From assembly GCA_030536145.1 (NCBI GenBank), contig JAUNQN010000028.1, forward strand, positions 1 to 37,778: DNA of 37,778 bases, given 5' to 3'. This document shows, one piece after another, positions 24,054 through 32,189 of this stretch. Origin of the DNA: Akkermansia sp. (GTDB lineage Bacteria; Verrucomicrobiota; Verrucomicrobiia; Verrucomicrobiales; Akkermansiaceae). The translations under genes were made by a program, and so were the position numbers. How positions within the stretch are numbered: the stretch's first letter is position 1; each line of letters opens with the position of its first letter. Below the pieces are notes generated by a model that was not told where the DNA came from, did no database searches, and saw only the letters and a list, made by a program, of their open reading frames with translations.

Positions 24054-24197
24054 TTACCGTTTTTCCCGCTTTCCGCCGGGGCAGCCGTGGCAGTGGCGGC
24101 GGTTGGCGCAGCCGTGGCATTTGCGGTGGCGGAGGCAGGAGTGGAGCGCCAGGCCGGCGGCCAGGAGGAGCAGGGCAATCAGGATGGCATCATTCAT
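24054..24197 (-). CDS. FeoB-associated small Cys/His-rich membrane protein
   Basis: 47 residues, ATG 24197 to TAA 24054, overlapping the feoB stop by 8 bp. One transmembrane helix (NDAILIALLLLAAGLALHS) is followed by a short basic tail with two CHGC motifs (KCHGCANRRHCHGCPGG). A single-helix protein with a CxxC-bearing tail directly after feoB is the pattern of the 'FeoB-associated Cys-rich membrane protein' family, the functional stand-in for FeoC in many anaerobes. A role in iron sensing or in gating or stabilising FeoB is inferred. The overlap and operon position make it a credible gene despite its size. Confidence 0.8.
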   Translation of the reverse strand: MNDAILIALLLLAAGLALHSCLRHRKCHGCANRRHCHGCPGGKREKR

Positions 24198-26856
24198 GGC
24201 GGTCCGTGGCTGCGGGTCGGGCGTAGCGGTTTGGGCGGAAGACGAGGTAGAGGAGGGCGGCGGTGATGGCGCAGGCCCCGGCCTGGCCGGGGCCGAAGGT
24301 GCCCAGCTCCAGCCAGCTGCCCAGCTGGTTGACCAGTAGGGAAACCATGTAGGCCCAGGCGGTCATGAAACCCAGTGCCAGGGCGGTCCAGCGGGTGCTG
24401 TTCATTTCACGCCGTATGGCGGCGCAGGCGGCCACGCAGGGGGCGCAGAGCAGGTTGAAGAGCATGAAGGAGAGCGCTGCCGCCCCGGTGCCGAAGAGTC
24501 CGGACTGGCGGATGGCGCGTGCCACGCTGTTGGTGGATTCCGCATCATCCGCCTGCTCCTGCGCGGCGGGGTGCTGCGGGGCGGGGGCGGGCAGGTCTGC
24601 GCGGGTTTGCCACAGGGCCAGGGTGGGGGCGGTGAAGGCGTTGCACTTGGGCAGGTCTGCGCTGCGGGGCAGGGCGGTTTCCGCGTCCTCATCATCTGCA
24701 GCGGAGCCGTAGAGCACGCCCAGGGTGCCCACCACGTTTTCCTTGGCAATGAGGCCGCTGATGGTGGTGACGGAGGGGCGCCAGTCCCCCCAGCCGAGGG
24801 GGGTGAAGAGCGGGGCGATGCAGCGGCCGGCATCCGCCAGCATGCTCTGCTCCACGGCGGATGGGTGGGCGGCGGTGTCCAGGTAGCGCATGTTCCAGCT
24901 GTAGTTGCTGGCAAGCCAGATGAGTGCGGAGGCCAGGAAGATGACGGTACCTGCCTTGCGGACGAAGGATTTGCAGCGCTCCATGGCGCGGATGTTGATG
25001 CTGCCGCCGTTAGGCATGTGGTAGGGGGGCAGCTCCATGACGAAGGGGGTGTACCCGCCGGCGAACATGTGGGCTTTCCGCAGGATGGTGCCGCCCAGGA
25101 TGACGGAGCAGATGCCGGCGAAGTAGGCGATGGTGGCGATGGTGGCATCCTGCCCCAGGATGGCGCCGAAGAGGGTGATGACGGGCAGCTTGGCGCTGCA
25201 GGGCATGAAGGTGGTGAGCATGATGGTCATGCGGCGGTCCTTGTCGTTCTCAATGGTGCGGGAGGCCATGATGCCGGGCACGCCGCAGCCCATGGCCACC
25301 ATGAGCGGGATGAAGGATTTGCCGGAAAGGCCGATGGTGCGGAAGATGCGGTCCATCATGAAGGCCACGCGCGCCATGTAGCCGCAGTCCTCCAGCAGGG
25401 AGAGCAGCAGGAACAGCACCGCCATTTGCGGCAGGAAGCCCAGCACGGCCCCCACCCCGGCCACGATGCCGTCCGTAACCACGGCCACCAGCTGGGGGCT
25501 GCAGTTCATCTGCACCGTGCCCAGCAGGCCGATGCCGTAGCACGCGGCGCTGATGGCGGCCAGCCACACGGCAAACTCTATGCGCCCTGCGCGGCGGTGC
25601 AGGCTCAGGAAACTCCAGCGGAAGGGGCGGTGGGGCAGGCCGTACTTGTTGGTCTTGCGCGTGCCGCGCTTGAACAGGCACAGGCCCAGCAGCACGGCGT
25701 TGAACGCGTACAGCAGCCACATGAGCACGCTGTGCAGCACCCCGGGCAGGTGCGGGCACATGTATTCCGCCAGGAAGGGGGCCAGCACCAGGTACAGCCA
25801 GGAGCCGCTGAGCCGCAGGTCATGCAGGCGGCGCAGCGTGGTGGGGAATGCCAGGCACATGGCCAGCACCGCGCTGAACATGACCATGCTTTCCGCCGGG
25901 GCGGGCGTGCCGCCTATAAAGCCGTGCAGCCAGCCCAGCACCACGGGGCCGAAGACGACGTCGTTCGCCCAGTCCGTGCCCCATTTGCCGATGGTGTTGA
26001 TGGAGAGGTAGTAGATGCACCACATGACGCCCACAAAGATGACGGGGCCCAGGAAACGGTGGGTCACCAGGCTGTCTATGGCGGCGGTGGGGCCGCCGGG
26101 GGCGGCGCTGCGTTTCACGGCGCGGGGTATGAACTCCAGGATGGCATCATACCGCCCGCCGGCAATGATGGAGGCGATATCGTCCCCCAGGGCGTGCTCC
26201 ACGTCCAGGCGCAGGGTATCCAGCGCGTGGCGGTCCTCATGCCCCAGGCCGGCGGTGAGCGCGGAGTCGTCCTCCAGCAGTTTCACGGCCTCCCAGCGGG
26301 AGCAGGCGCGCTGCGCGGTGATGCTTGCCAGTGCTTTCTCCACCGGGGCGGGGAAGGGCAGGGGCGTGCCGGGGGGGGCGGCCCCGGTGGCTACCATCTC
26401 CCGCAGGTCCCGTATGCCCAGGTGGCGCAGGGCGCTAACCTTCAGCACGGGGCAGCCCAGCGCGGCGGAGAGCGCCGCCGTATCCACCACCGTGCCCTCC
26501 TGCTCCAGCAGGTCCACCATGTTCAGCGCCAGGATGACGGGCAGCCCCGTCTCCAGCAGCTGACTGGTCAGGTACAGGTTGCGCTCCAGGTTGGTGGCGT
26601 CCACCACGTTGAGCACCATGTCCGGGTGCTCCCCCGTCAGGTAGCGGCGGGTCACCACCTCCTCCGGCGTGTAGGGTGAAAGGGAATAGATGCCGGGCAG
26701 GTCCACAATCTCCACCTCCTCATGGTGGCGCAGGCGGCCGGCCTTGTGCTCCACGGTCACGCCGGGCCAGTTGCCCACGTACTGGTTGGCCCCGGTCAGC
26801 TCGTTGAACAGGGAGGTCTTGCCGCTGTTCGGGTTCCCTACTAGTGCTACTCTCAT
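24190..26856 (-). CDS. feoB: Ferrous iron transporter FeoB with enlarged membrane domain
   Basis: 888 residues, longer than the usual 650-770. N-terminal G domain: GNPNSGKTS (8-16), G2-region Thr34 (GVTVEHK), DLPG (52-55), NMVD (112-115). The core has FLPQMAVLFLLLSLLEDCGYMAR (about 475-497, given here in part), MGCGVPGIMASRTI (522-535), MPCSAKLPV with the conserved Cys, MELPPY and IAKENVVGTLGVLYG. Two insertions stand out. Residues about 300-455 add three to four hydrophobic segments before the DGIVAGVGAVL helix, and about 40-50 Ala/Asp/Pro-rich residues follow VLYG. Imports Fe2+ across the inner membrane with GTP. In an operon with feoA (19 bp upstream) and a small Cys-rich partner. Confidence 0.94.
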   Translation of the reverse strand: MRVALVGNPNSGKTSLFNELTGANQYVGNWPGVTVEHKAGRLRHHEEVEIVDLPGIYSLSPYTPEEVVTRRYLTGEHPDMVLNVVDATNLERNLYLTSQLLETGLPVILALNMVDLLEQEGTVVDTAALSAALGCPVLKVSALRHLGIRDLREMVATGAAPPGTPLPFPAPVEKALASITAQRACSRWEAVKLLEDDSALTAGLGHEDRHALDTLRLDVEHALGDDIASIIAGGRYDAILEFIPRAVKRSAAPGGPTAAIDSLVTHRFLGPVIFVGVMWCIYYLSINTIGKWGTDWANDVVFGPVVLGWLHGFIGGTPAPAESMVMFSAVLAMCLAFPTTLRRLHDLRLSGSWLYLVLAPFLAEYMCPHLPGVLHSVLMWLLYAFNAVLLGLCLFKRGTRKTNKYGLPHRPFRWSFLSLHRRAGRIEFAVWLAAISAACYGIGLLGTVQMNCSPQLVAVVTDGIVAGVGAVLGFLPQMAVLFLLLSLLEDCGYMARVAFMMDRIFRTIGLSGKSFIPLMVAMGCGVPGIMASRTIENDKDRRMTIMLTTFMPCSAKLPVITLFGAILGQDATIATIAYFAGICSVILGGTILRKAHMFAGGYTPFVMELPPYHMPNGGSINIRAMERCKSFVRKAGTVIFLASALIWLASNYSWNMRYLDTAAHPSAVEQSMLADAGRCIAPLFTPLGWGDWRPSVTTISGLIAKENVVGTLGVLYGSAADDEDAETALPRSADLPKCNAFTAPTLALWQTRADLPAPAPQHPAAQEQADDAESTNSVARAIRQSGLFGTGAAALSFMLFNLLCAPCVAACAAIRREMNSTRWTALALGFMTAWAYMVSLLVNQLGSWLELGTFGPGQAGACAITAALLYLVFRPNRYARPAATDRHE

Positions 26857-26875
26857 GCTTCCCGGCGGCGTGTGT

Positions 26876-27133
26876 TCATGAAACCTGTATGCATGCGGCC
26901 TCTGCCTTGCGCAGGGAGAGCGCGTACCCGCGCACCGTTATCTCCAGCGGGTCCCCCAGCGGTGCCATGCGGCGCACCTGCACCTCCGCACCGCGGGTCA
27001 GCCCCATATCCAGTATGCGCTGCCGCAGCGGCCCGGCCCCGTGCACGCGCGTTATCCGTACGGGCTCTCCCACCCTTACCTGGTTCAGGCGCCGCCCGCT
27101 TTCCGCCGCTTGCTCTCTCTGCCGTGTTTCCAT
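26876..27133 (-). CDS. feoA: FeoA-like SH3-domain protein
   Basis: 85 residues. After a charged N-terminus of about 16 residues comes the FeoA SH3-like core: LNQVRVGEPVRITRVHGAG, RQRILDMGLTRGAEVQVRR, APLGDPLEITVRGYALSLRK. The RILDMGL and ALSLRK blocks are diagnostic. FeoA is a small cytoplasmic partner needed for FeoB function. It is first in the operon. Its promoter carries a DtxR-like operator, so iron repression is likely. Confidence 0.93.
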   Translation of the reverse strand: METRQREQAAESGRRLNQVRVGEPVRITRVHGAGPLRQRILDMGLTRGAEVQVRRMAPLGDPLEITVRGYALSLRKAEAACIQVS

Positions 27134-27148
27134 GCTTGTGCGGCATGG

Positions 27149-27177
27149 ATATTAGGTTGCGCTAACATTATTGTCAA
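27149..27177 (-). promoter_or_regulatory. Promoter of feoAB
   Basis: Minus strand: TTGACA (27172-27177), 17 bp, TAATAT (27149-27154), 15 bp to ATG 27133. Near-consensus, as expected for a promoter controlled by a repressor. Confidence 0.8.
27152..27170. promoter_or_regulatory. DtxR/IdeR-like iron-repressor operator
   Basis: TTAGGTTGCGCTAACATTA matches the DtxR consensus TTAGGTTAGCCTAACCTAA at 14 of 19 positions, including the TTAGGTT and CTAAC arms. It covers the feo spacer and part of the -10 box, the right place to block RNA polymerase. The regulator gene is not in this window. Confidence 0.55.
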
Positions 27178-27248
27178 GCTCCATTTTAACAAATAGTGCC
27201 ATTCCGGGGGTAAAAGTGCGGGGCAGGCGCGTGGCGCGCCGTTTTGCC

Positions 27249-27277
27249 TTGTGCCGGCGGGCGGGCTGTGGTACATT
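27249..27277 (+). promoter_or_regulatory. Promoter of the secreted 168-residue protein
   Basis: TTGTGC (27249-27254), 17 bp, TACATT (27272-27277), 9 bp to ATG 27287. Divergent from feoA. Confidence 0.55.
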
Positions 27278-27286
27278 GGGGATTAG

Positions 27287-27793
27287 ATGATGAGAAGAGG
27301 CATTTTCCTTGGTTTGACGGCCCTGTTCTGTCTGCTGCCCGGCATGGCGGAAGAGGGGGTGCAGGATGACCCCGCCGCAGCGCGCCGCGCGGAGTGGCAG
27401 CGCCGCTGCGCGGACCGCTGGTCGTCCAACATAGTGTGGAATACCGCCCGTACCGCCGCCGTGGCATGGCAGGAGGTAGGCGGGGACTGCAACAGCTACC
27501 GCGTGTGGTGTTTCCGGGCGGATGAGCGAGGCTGCATGCAGCCCGTGGCCTATGTGGCCGCGCAATCGGATATGGCCCACCTGCAGGGTATCGAGTTCCT
27601 GGAGGATGAGATGATTGTGCTGAACATGGCGGACAAGGAGCGCGTCCTCTTCCGCTATGCCTTTACGTTCAGCCAGCGCTACGGAAGCATGCGCTACATG
27701 GGCAGCGACCTGCGCATGGTCAGCGAGCGCAAGCCCGAGCTGGACACCCAGCCCGGCTATGAGACGGTGAAGGCCCTGGCGGAGGGCCTGTAG
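27287..27793 (+). CDS. Secreted protein of unknown function
   Basis: 168 residues. MMRRGIFLGLTALFCLLPGMAEE is a signal peptide cut after GMA. The mature chain has an N-terminal Arg/Ala-rich helix, three or four Cys (RRCADRW, GDCNSYRVWCF, RGCMQP) that could form disulfides, and a mixed alpha/beta region with MIVLNMADKERVLFRYAF. The text reads like a beta-propeller or lipocalin-sized periplasmic domain, but no family is recognised. It is divergent from feoA, which alone does not imply a role in iron metabolism. Own promoter. Confidence 0.75.
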   Translation: MMRRGIFLGLTALFCLLPGMAEEGVQDDPAAARRAEWQRRCADRWSSNIVWNTARTAAVAWQEVGGDCNSYRVWCFRADERGCMQPVAYVAAQSDMAHLQGIEFLEDEMIVLNMADKERVLFRYAFTFSQRYGSMRYMGSDLRMVSERKPELDTQPGYETVKALAEGL

Positions 27794-27847
27794 TGCTCCC
27801 CGCGCCCGGGAACGCCCCCCGTGCCGCAAGGTGGCGGAAATGGGGGC

Positions 27848-27876
27848 TTGAAATCAGGCGTGGGCGGGTGTAGAAT
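27848..27876 (+). promoter_or_regulatory. Promoter of ilvA-maf and the GH20 gene
   Basis: TTGAAA (27848-27853), 17 bp, TAGAAT (27871-27876), 16 bp to ATG 27893. Confidence 0.7.
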
Positions 27877-27892
27877 AGCCGCGTAACATACC

Positions 27893-29980
27893 ATGAGTAC
27901 GCTCAAAGACCAGTTGTTCGATGAAATCCTGCAGGCGCGCCAGCGCGTGTATGCCGTGGGCAGTCCCACGCCGCTGCAGCAGGTGCTGCTGCCGGAGATT
28001 CCCGCCACCATCTATGCCAAGAGAGAGGACCTGGGCCCCATCAAGGCCTACAAGTGGCGCGGCGCGTTCAACTGCATGTCCAAGCTCACGCCGGAGCAGC
28101 GTGCCAAGGGCGTGGTGGCGGCCAGCGCCGGCAACCACGGCCAGGGCGTGGCCCTGGCGGCATCCCGCCTGGATTGCCATGCGTACATCTTTATGCCGCG
28201 CTCCACGCCCACGGTGAAGCAGGAATCCGTGCGCCGCCACGGCGGTGAGCATGTGGAGATTGTGCTCACGGGTGATTCCTACGATGCTGCATCCGCCGCC
28301 GCGCACGAGTTTGCGGAGGAGCGCGGGCTGACCTTCGTGCATCCGTACGACGACCTGGCCACCATGGGCGGGCAGGGCACGCTGGCGGATGAGGTGGTGA
28401 TGAGCGGCAAGGGGCCGTTCACCCGCGTGTATCTCCAGATTGGCGGCGGCGGCCTGGCCTCCGGCTGCGCGTGCTGGTTCAAGCGTTTCTGGCCGGATTG
28501 CAAGTGCATCGGCGTGGAGGGGGAGGAGCAGGCCTCCATGAAACTGGCGGTGGAGACGGGCGAGCGCGGCGTGCTGAAGCGCGTGGACGTGTTCTGCGAC
28601 GGCACGGCGGTGCGCCAGGCCGGTGAGAACACGTTCCCCCTGTGCCGAGAGCTGCTGGACGAGTACCGCACCGTGAGCAACGAGGAGGTGTGCTGCGCCA
28701 TCCGCGGCCTGTGGAACAGCCTGCGCGTGGTGCCGGAGCCCTCCGGGGCCATGGGGCTTGCCGCCCTGATGCAGGATTGGGAGTCCGGCAAGATTACCGC
28801 GGAGGACCGCTGCCTGGTGGTCATCTCCGGCGCCAACATGGATTTCTCCCAGCTGGGCGTGGTATCCCGCCTGGCGGGCGTGCAGGTGTCCAACCTGAAA
28901 GAGCGCTACCTGCGCATACCCATGGAGACCAAGCGCCGCCATATCCAGAAGTACCTGGAGCATATTCCGGCGGGCGTGCAGCTCACGGATGTGCAGTTTG
29001 GCCGCACGGACAGCCCGTACCAGTACCCGGTGTTCGGCCTGCTGGCCACGCGGGAGCAGTACGCGGAGATTGAGCGGCGCCTGGCGGACAAGGGGCTCAA
29101 GCCCGTGGATGCCTCCAAGGACGTGGATGTGCGCTACCGCATGATTTCATACGACCGCAAGCTGCTGAACCTTCCGGCGTTCTACGTGATCGACTTCCCG
29201 GAGCGCCCCGGCGCGTTCACGGAGTTCATGGGCACGGTGGGCAAGTATGCCACGCTTTTCTATTTCAACTACCACTATTCCGGTGAATCCGTGGGCCGCG
29301 CCCTGGTGGGCCTGGACTACGACTCCCCGGAGGAGAAGGACGCGTGCGAGACGGCGGTGCTGGCCATGCACGGCTCCACCATCCAGGGCATGAGCGAGGT
29401 GGCCGGCTACCACAACATGCCCTTTACCCCGGAGCGCCTGGTGCTGGCCTCCGCCTCCCCCCGGCGCCGTGAGCTGCTGGAGCGTGAGGGCGTGAAGTTC
29501 CTGGTGGTGGCCCGCCATGTGGACGAGTGGGTGGACCCCGCCCTGGCGCCGGAGGAAATCTGCATGCGGAACGCCGCCCTGAAGGCGGAGGCCGTGGCGC
29601 TGGATTTCCAGCAGCAGGTGGTGGTGGGCGCGGATACCATGGTGTTCCTGGACGGCAAGCCCTACGGCAAGCCTGTGGACGAGGACGATGCCGTGCGCAT
29701 GCTCACGGAGCTGCAGGGCCGCACCCACAGCGTGTGCACCGGCGTGGCTGTCATCATGCCGCACGGGGAGCGCCGTGATTTCTCCGTGACCAGCCGTGTC
29801 ACCTTCCGCCCGCTGACGGAGGAGCAGATACGCGACTACATCCGCCAGGTGTACGTGATGGACAAGGCCGGCGCCTATGCCATCCAGGAGAAGAGCGAGC
29901 TGATTGTGGAGAAGGTGGAGGGTGATTTGGACAACGTCATCGGCCTGCCGGTGAAGAAGCTGCTGGAGGTGCTGTCATGA
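27893..29980 (+). CDS. Fusion of biosynthetic threonine deaminase (IlvA) and Maf nucleotide pyrophosphatase
   Basis: One uninterrupted 695-codon frame holds two complete enzymes. Residues 1-508 are IlvA: AKREDLGPIKAYKWRGAF with the PLP lysine K54, SAGNHGQGVA, GGGGLASG phosphate loop, then two ACT-like regulatory modules (about 335-420 and 425-505, with FPERPGAFTEF). It converts threonine to 2-oxobutanoate, the first step to isoleucine. Residues 509-695 are Maf: LVLASASPRRRELLE, VVGADTMVFLDGKPYGKP, DKAGAYAIQ and DNVIGLPV, the signature of YhdE-type dTTP/UTP pyrophosphatases. Met509 (29417) looks like the former maf start. The 3' end overlaps the GH20 gene by 4 bp (ATGA). No functional link between the halves is known to me. 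Confidence 0.9.
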   Translation: MSTLKDQLFDEILQARQRVYAVGSPTPLQQVLLPEIPATIYAKREDLGPIKAYKWRGAFNCMSKLTPEQRAKGVVAASAGNHGQGVALAASRLDCHAYIFMPRSTPTVKQESVRRHGGEHVEIVLTGDSYDAASAAAHEFAEERGLTFVHPYDDLATMGGQGTLADEVVMSGKGPFTRVYLQIGGGGLASGCACWFKRFWPDCKCIGVEGEEQASMKLAVETGERGVLKRVDVFCDGTAVRQAGENTFPLCRELLDEYRTVSNEEVCCAIRGLWNSLRVVPEPSGAMGLAALMQDWESGKITAEDRCLVVISGANMDFSQLGVVSRLAGVQVSNLKERYLRIPMETKRRHIQKYLEHIPAGVQLTDVQFGRTDSPYQYPVFGLLATREQYAEIERRLADKGLKPVDASKDVDVRYRMISYDRKLLNLPAFYVIDFPERPGAFTEFMGTVGKYATLFYFNYHYSGESVGRALVGLDYDSPEEKDACETAVLAMHGSTIQGMSEVAGYHNMPFTPERLVLASASPRRRELLEREGVKFLVVARHVDEWVDPALAPEEICMRNAALKAEAVALDFQQQVVVGADTMVFLDGKPYGKPVDEDDAVRMLTELQGRTHSVCTGVAVIMPHGERRDFSVTSRVTFRPLTEEQIRDYIRQVYVMDKAGAYAIQEKSELIVEKVEGDLDNVIGLPVKKLLEVLS

Positions 29981-31275
29981 AACACATTGCCGCAGCCCTG
30001 GCCCTGGCCGCAGGGGCAGCGCAGGCCATGGTGCCCGCGCCCCAGCACATCAGCTACACCCCCGGTGCCGTGATGCCCGGGCTGGCCGCCGTGGAGGGCG
30101 CGTACTCCCTGGAGTACAGCCGTGAATCCGGCGTGTGGACCATTACCGCGGCGGACGAGGCCGGCCTGTACTACGGCGGCGTGTCCGTGCGCGCGCTGAC
30201 GCGGGAGTTCGGTGACTACCTGCCGGACTACGTGGCCGTGTGCGACTACCCGCGCTATGCCTGGCGCGGCCTGCACATGGATGTATCCCGCCATTTCTTC
30301 TCCGTGGGCGTGGTGAAGGACTACATAGACCGCATGGCGGAGCTGAAACTGAACCGCCTGCACCTGCACCTGACGGACGGCCCCGGCTGGCGCGTGGAAA
30401 TCAAGGCCTACCCGCGCCTGACCTCCTTTGCCGCCTGGCGAAAGGACCTGGAGAAGGAGAACTGGGACTGGCCGGAAATACAGCTGGGCCCGGACTATCC
30501 CAAGGTGGAGGGCGGTTTCTACACGCAGGACCAGCTGCGGGAGCTGGTGGAGTATGCCGCCGCCCGCCATATCATGATTGTGCCGGAGGTGGACCTGCCC
30601 GGCCACTCCTACGCCGCCATTGCCGCCTACCCGGAAATAGGCCGCCCGGATTTCCCCCAGGCCGGCCTGAAGGGCGGCGACGTGCTGGACGTGACCAACC
30701 CCAAGTCCCTGGAGTTTGCCCGCACCGTGCTGGCGGAAATCATGGATATCTTCCCCGCCGGAACCCCCATCCACCTGGGCGGGGATGAGGTGCCGGCGGA
30801 GTACGCCGCCCCGGAGCAGCAGGCTGCCTGGCTCCAGAATCTCGTCGATTTCTGCCGTGAGCGGGGGCATGAGGCCATTGTGTGGGATGAGGCCGCCGTG
30901 AACGGCGTGAAGAACCAGACCACCATGGTGTGGCATGCGGATACCCCGCGCGCCGTGTTTGATTCCGGCAGCCCGCTCATCCTCTGCCCCTGTTCCCACT
31001 TCTATTTCGACTACCGCCCCACCGCCGCGGATTCCGGCCCGGTGGATGCGGTCATTACCATCCAGAAGGTGTTTGGGTACGCCGTGCCGCAGGGCAATGT
31101 GAAGGGGCTGCAGGCCAACCTGTGGACGGAGCACATCTCCACGCAGGATCGGCTGTTCCACATGGCTTTCCCCCGCGCTGCCGCGCTGGCGGAGCGCGCC
31201 TGGGGCAGCCCCGCGCGGCCTTTCGGGGATTTCATGCGTGACGTGAAGGAAATGTACGCCCGGCAGGGGGAATAG
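29977..31275 (+). CDS. Secreted GH20 beta-N-acetylhexosaminidase
   Basis: 432 residues. Signal peptide MKHIAAALALAAGAAQA. A short GH20b-type domain (about 20-90) precedes the catalytic TIM barrel, which starts at WRGLHMDVSRHFF. Hallmarks: LNRLHLHLTDGPGWRVEIKAYPRL, VPEVDLPGHSYAAIAAYPE and HLGGDEVPAEY with the Asp270-Glu271 catalytic pair (substrate-assisted mechanism), then LQANLWTEH. The usual LTDDQGWR reads LTDGPGWR. It should release terminal GlcNAc or GalNAc from mucin or chitin-type glycans outside the cytoplasm. Translation is coupled to the ilvA-maf gene by an ATGA overlap, although the pathways are unrelated. Confidence 0.94.
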   Translation: MKHIAAALALAAGAAQAMVPAPQHISYTPGAVMPGLAAVEGAYSLEYSRESGVWTITAADEAGLYYGGVSVRALTREFGDYLPDYVAVCDYPRYAWRGLHMDVSRHFFSVGVVKDYIDRMAELKLNRLHLHLTDGPGWRVEIKAYPRLTSFAAWRKDLEKENWDWPEIQLGPDYPKVEGGFYTQDQLRELVEYAAARHIMIVPEVDLPGHSYAAIAAYPEIGRPDFPQAGLKGGDVLDVTNPKSLEFARTVLAEIMDIFPAGTPIHLGGDEVPAEYAAPEQQAAWLQNLVDFCRERGHEAIVWDEAAVNGVKNQTTMVWHADTPRAVFDSGSPLILCPCSHFYFDYRPTAADSGPVDAVITIQKVFGYAVPQGNVKGLQANLWTEHISTQDRLFHMAFPRAAALAERAWGSPARPFGDFMRDVKEMYARQGE

Positions 31276-31288
31276 CGCCCCTTTTTTT
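31265..31288 (+). terminator. Terminator overlapping the GH20 stop codon
   Basis: AGGGG (31265-31269) / CCCCT (31278-31282) with an 8-nt loop containing the TAG stop, then TTTTTT. Confidence 0.6.
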
Positions 31289-31320
31289 CTCCCGTGCCGG
31301 GGTGTATGCGCTCATACAGC

Positions 31321-31349
31321 TTGAAACCGGGGGCTCTGTGTGCTAATAT
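31321..31349 (+). promoter_or_regulatory. Promoter of dapF-aroK
   Basis: TTGAAA (31321-31326), 17 bp, TAATAT (31344-31349), 9 bp to ATG 31359 (12 bp to the in-frame ATG at 31362). Confidence 0.8.
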
Positions 31350-31358
31350 GGCGGTGTT

Positions 31359-32189
31359 ATGATGCTTGAGTTCTACAAGATGACCGGCGCCGGGAACGAT
31401 TTTGTGATGGTGGACAACCGGGACCTTTCCTATACGCCTATCCTGACGCATGACAACATTGCCGATATCTGCAACCGCCGTTTCGGCGTGGGCGCAGACG
31501 GCCTGATTGCCGTGGAACCCGCACAGGGCAAGGGGGATGTGCGCATGCGCTACTACAACTCCGACGGCGGCGAGGCCGAGATGTGCGGCAACGGCGCACG
31601 CTGCTTCACCGCCTTTGTGGATTTCCTGACGGATGGCAACATGCGCGAGGTGAATTTCGAGACCATGGCCGGAATCGTGAAGGGTGTGGTGAACGACGAC
31701 GACAGCGTGACTATCCAGCTGACCACGCCGAAGGACTTGAAGCTCAATGTGCTGCCCGCAGACGACACCGTGCCCGCCCCGGTGCATTTCCTGAACACGG
31801 GCGTGCCGCACGCCGTGGCCTACCTGGATTCCGTGAAGGATATCGATATCCGCAAGATGGGCGCCTACCTGCGCTACCACCAGGCCTTTGCCCCCGCCGG
31901 TACCAATGCCAACTTTGCAGAGGTGCTGGCCCCGCAGCACCTGAAGCTCCGCACCTATGAGCGCGGCGTGGAGGACGAGACCCTGGCCTGCGGCACGGGC
32001 ATGACCGCCACCGCCCTGCTGCACGCGGTGCTCACCGGCGCGCCGTCCCCCATCTCCCTGGATGTGGCCGGCGGTGATACGCTTTCCGTGGGCTTTGAGC
32101 GCACAGCTGACAACGTGTTCAGCAACGTGACGCTCACCGGACCCGCCCTCATCGTCTTCCACGGCGAGGTGATGGTGTGCGACTGCTGA
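31359..32189 (+). CDS. dapF: Diaminopimelate epimerase
   Basis: 276 residues. Converts LL- to meso-diaminopimelate for lysine and peptidoglycan. FYKMTGAGNDFVMVDN at the N-terminus, YYNSDGGEAEMCGNGARC with Cys76, and ETLACGTGMTATA with Cys211 give the thiol pair that carries out the two-base racemisation. Normal length and no missing motif. The start may be the first or second of two adjacent ATG codons. It overlaps aroK by 13 bp. Confidence 0.97.
   Translation: MMLEFYKMTGAGNDFVMVDNRDLSYTPILTHDNIADICNRRFGVGADGLIAVEPAQGKGDVRMRYYNSDGGEAEMCGNGARCFTAFVDFLTDGNMREVNFETMAGIVKGVVNDDDSVTIQLTTPKDLKLNVLPADDTVPAPVHFLNTGVPHAVAYLDSVKDIDIRKMGAYLRYHQAFAPAGTNANFAEVLAPQHLKLRTYERGVEDETLACGTGMTATALLHAVLTGAPSPISLDVAGGDTLSVGFERTADNVFSNVTLTGPALIVFHGEVMVCDC

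Noticed and set aside
24571..26679. Long plus-strand frame (702 codons) opposite feoB
   Set aside because: Same antisense artefact (Gly/His/Gln-rich). feoB on the other strand is certain.
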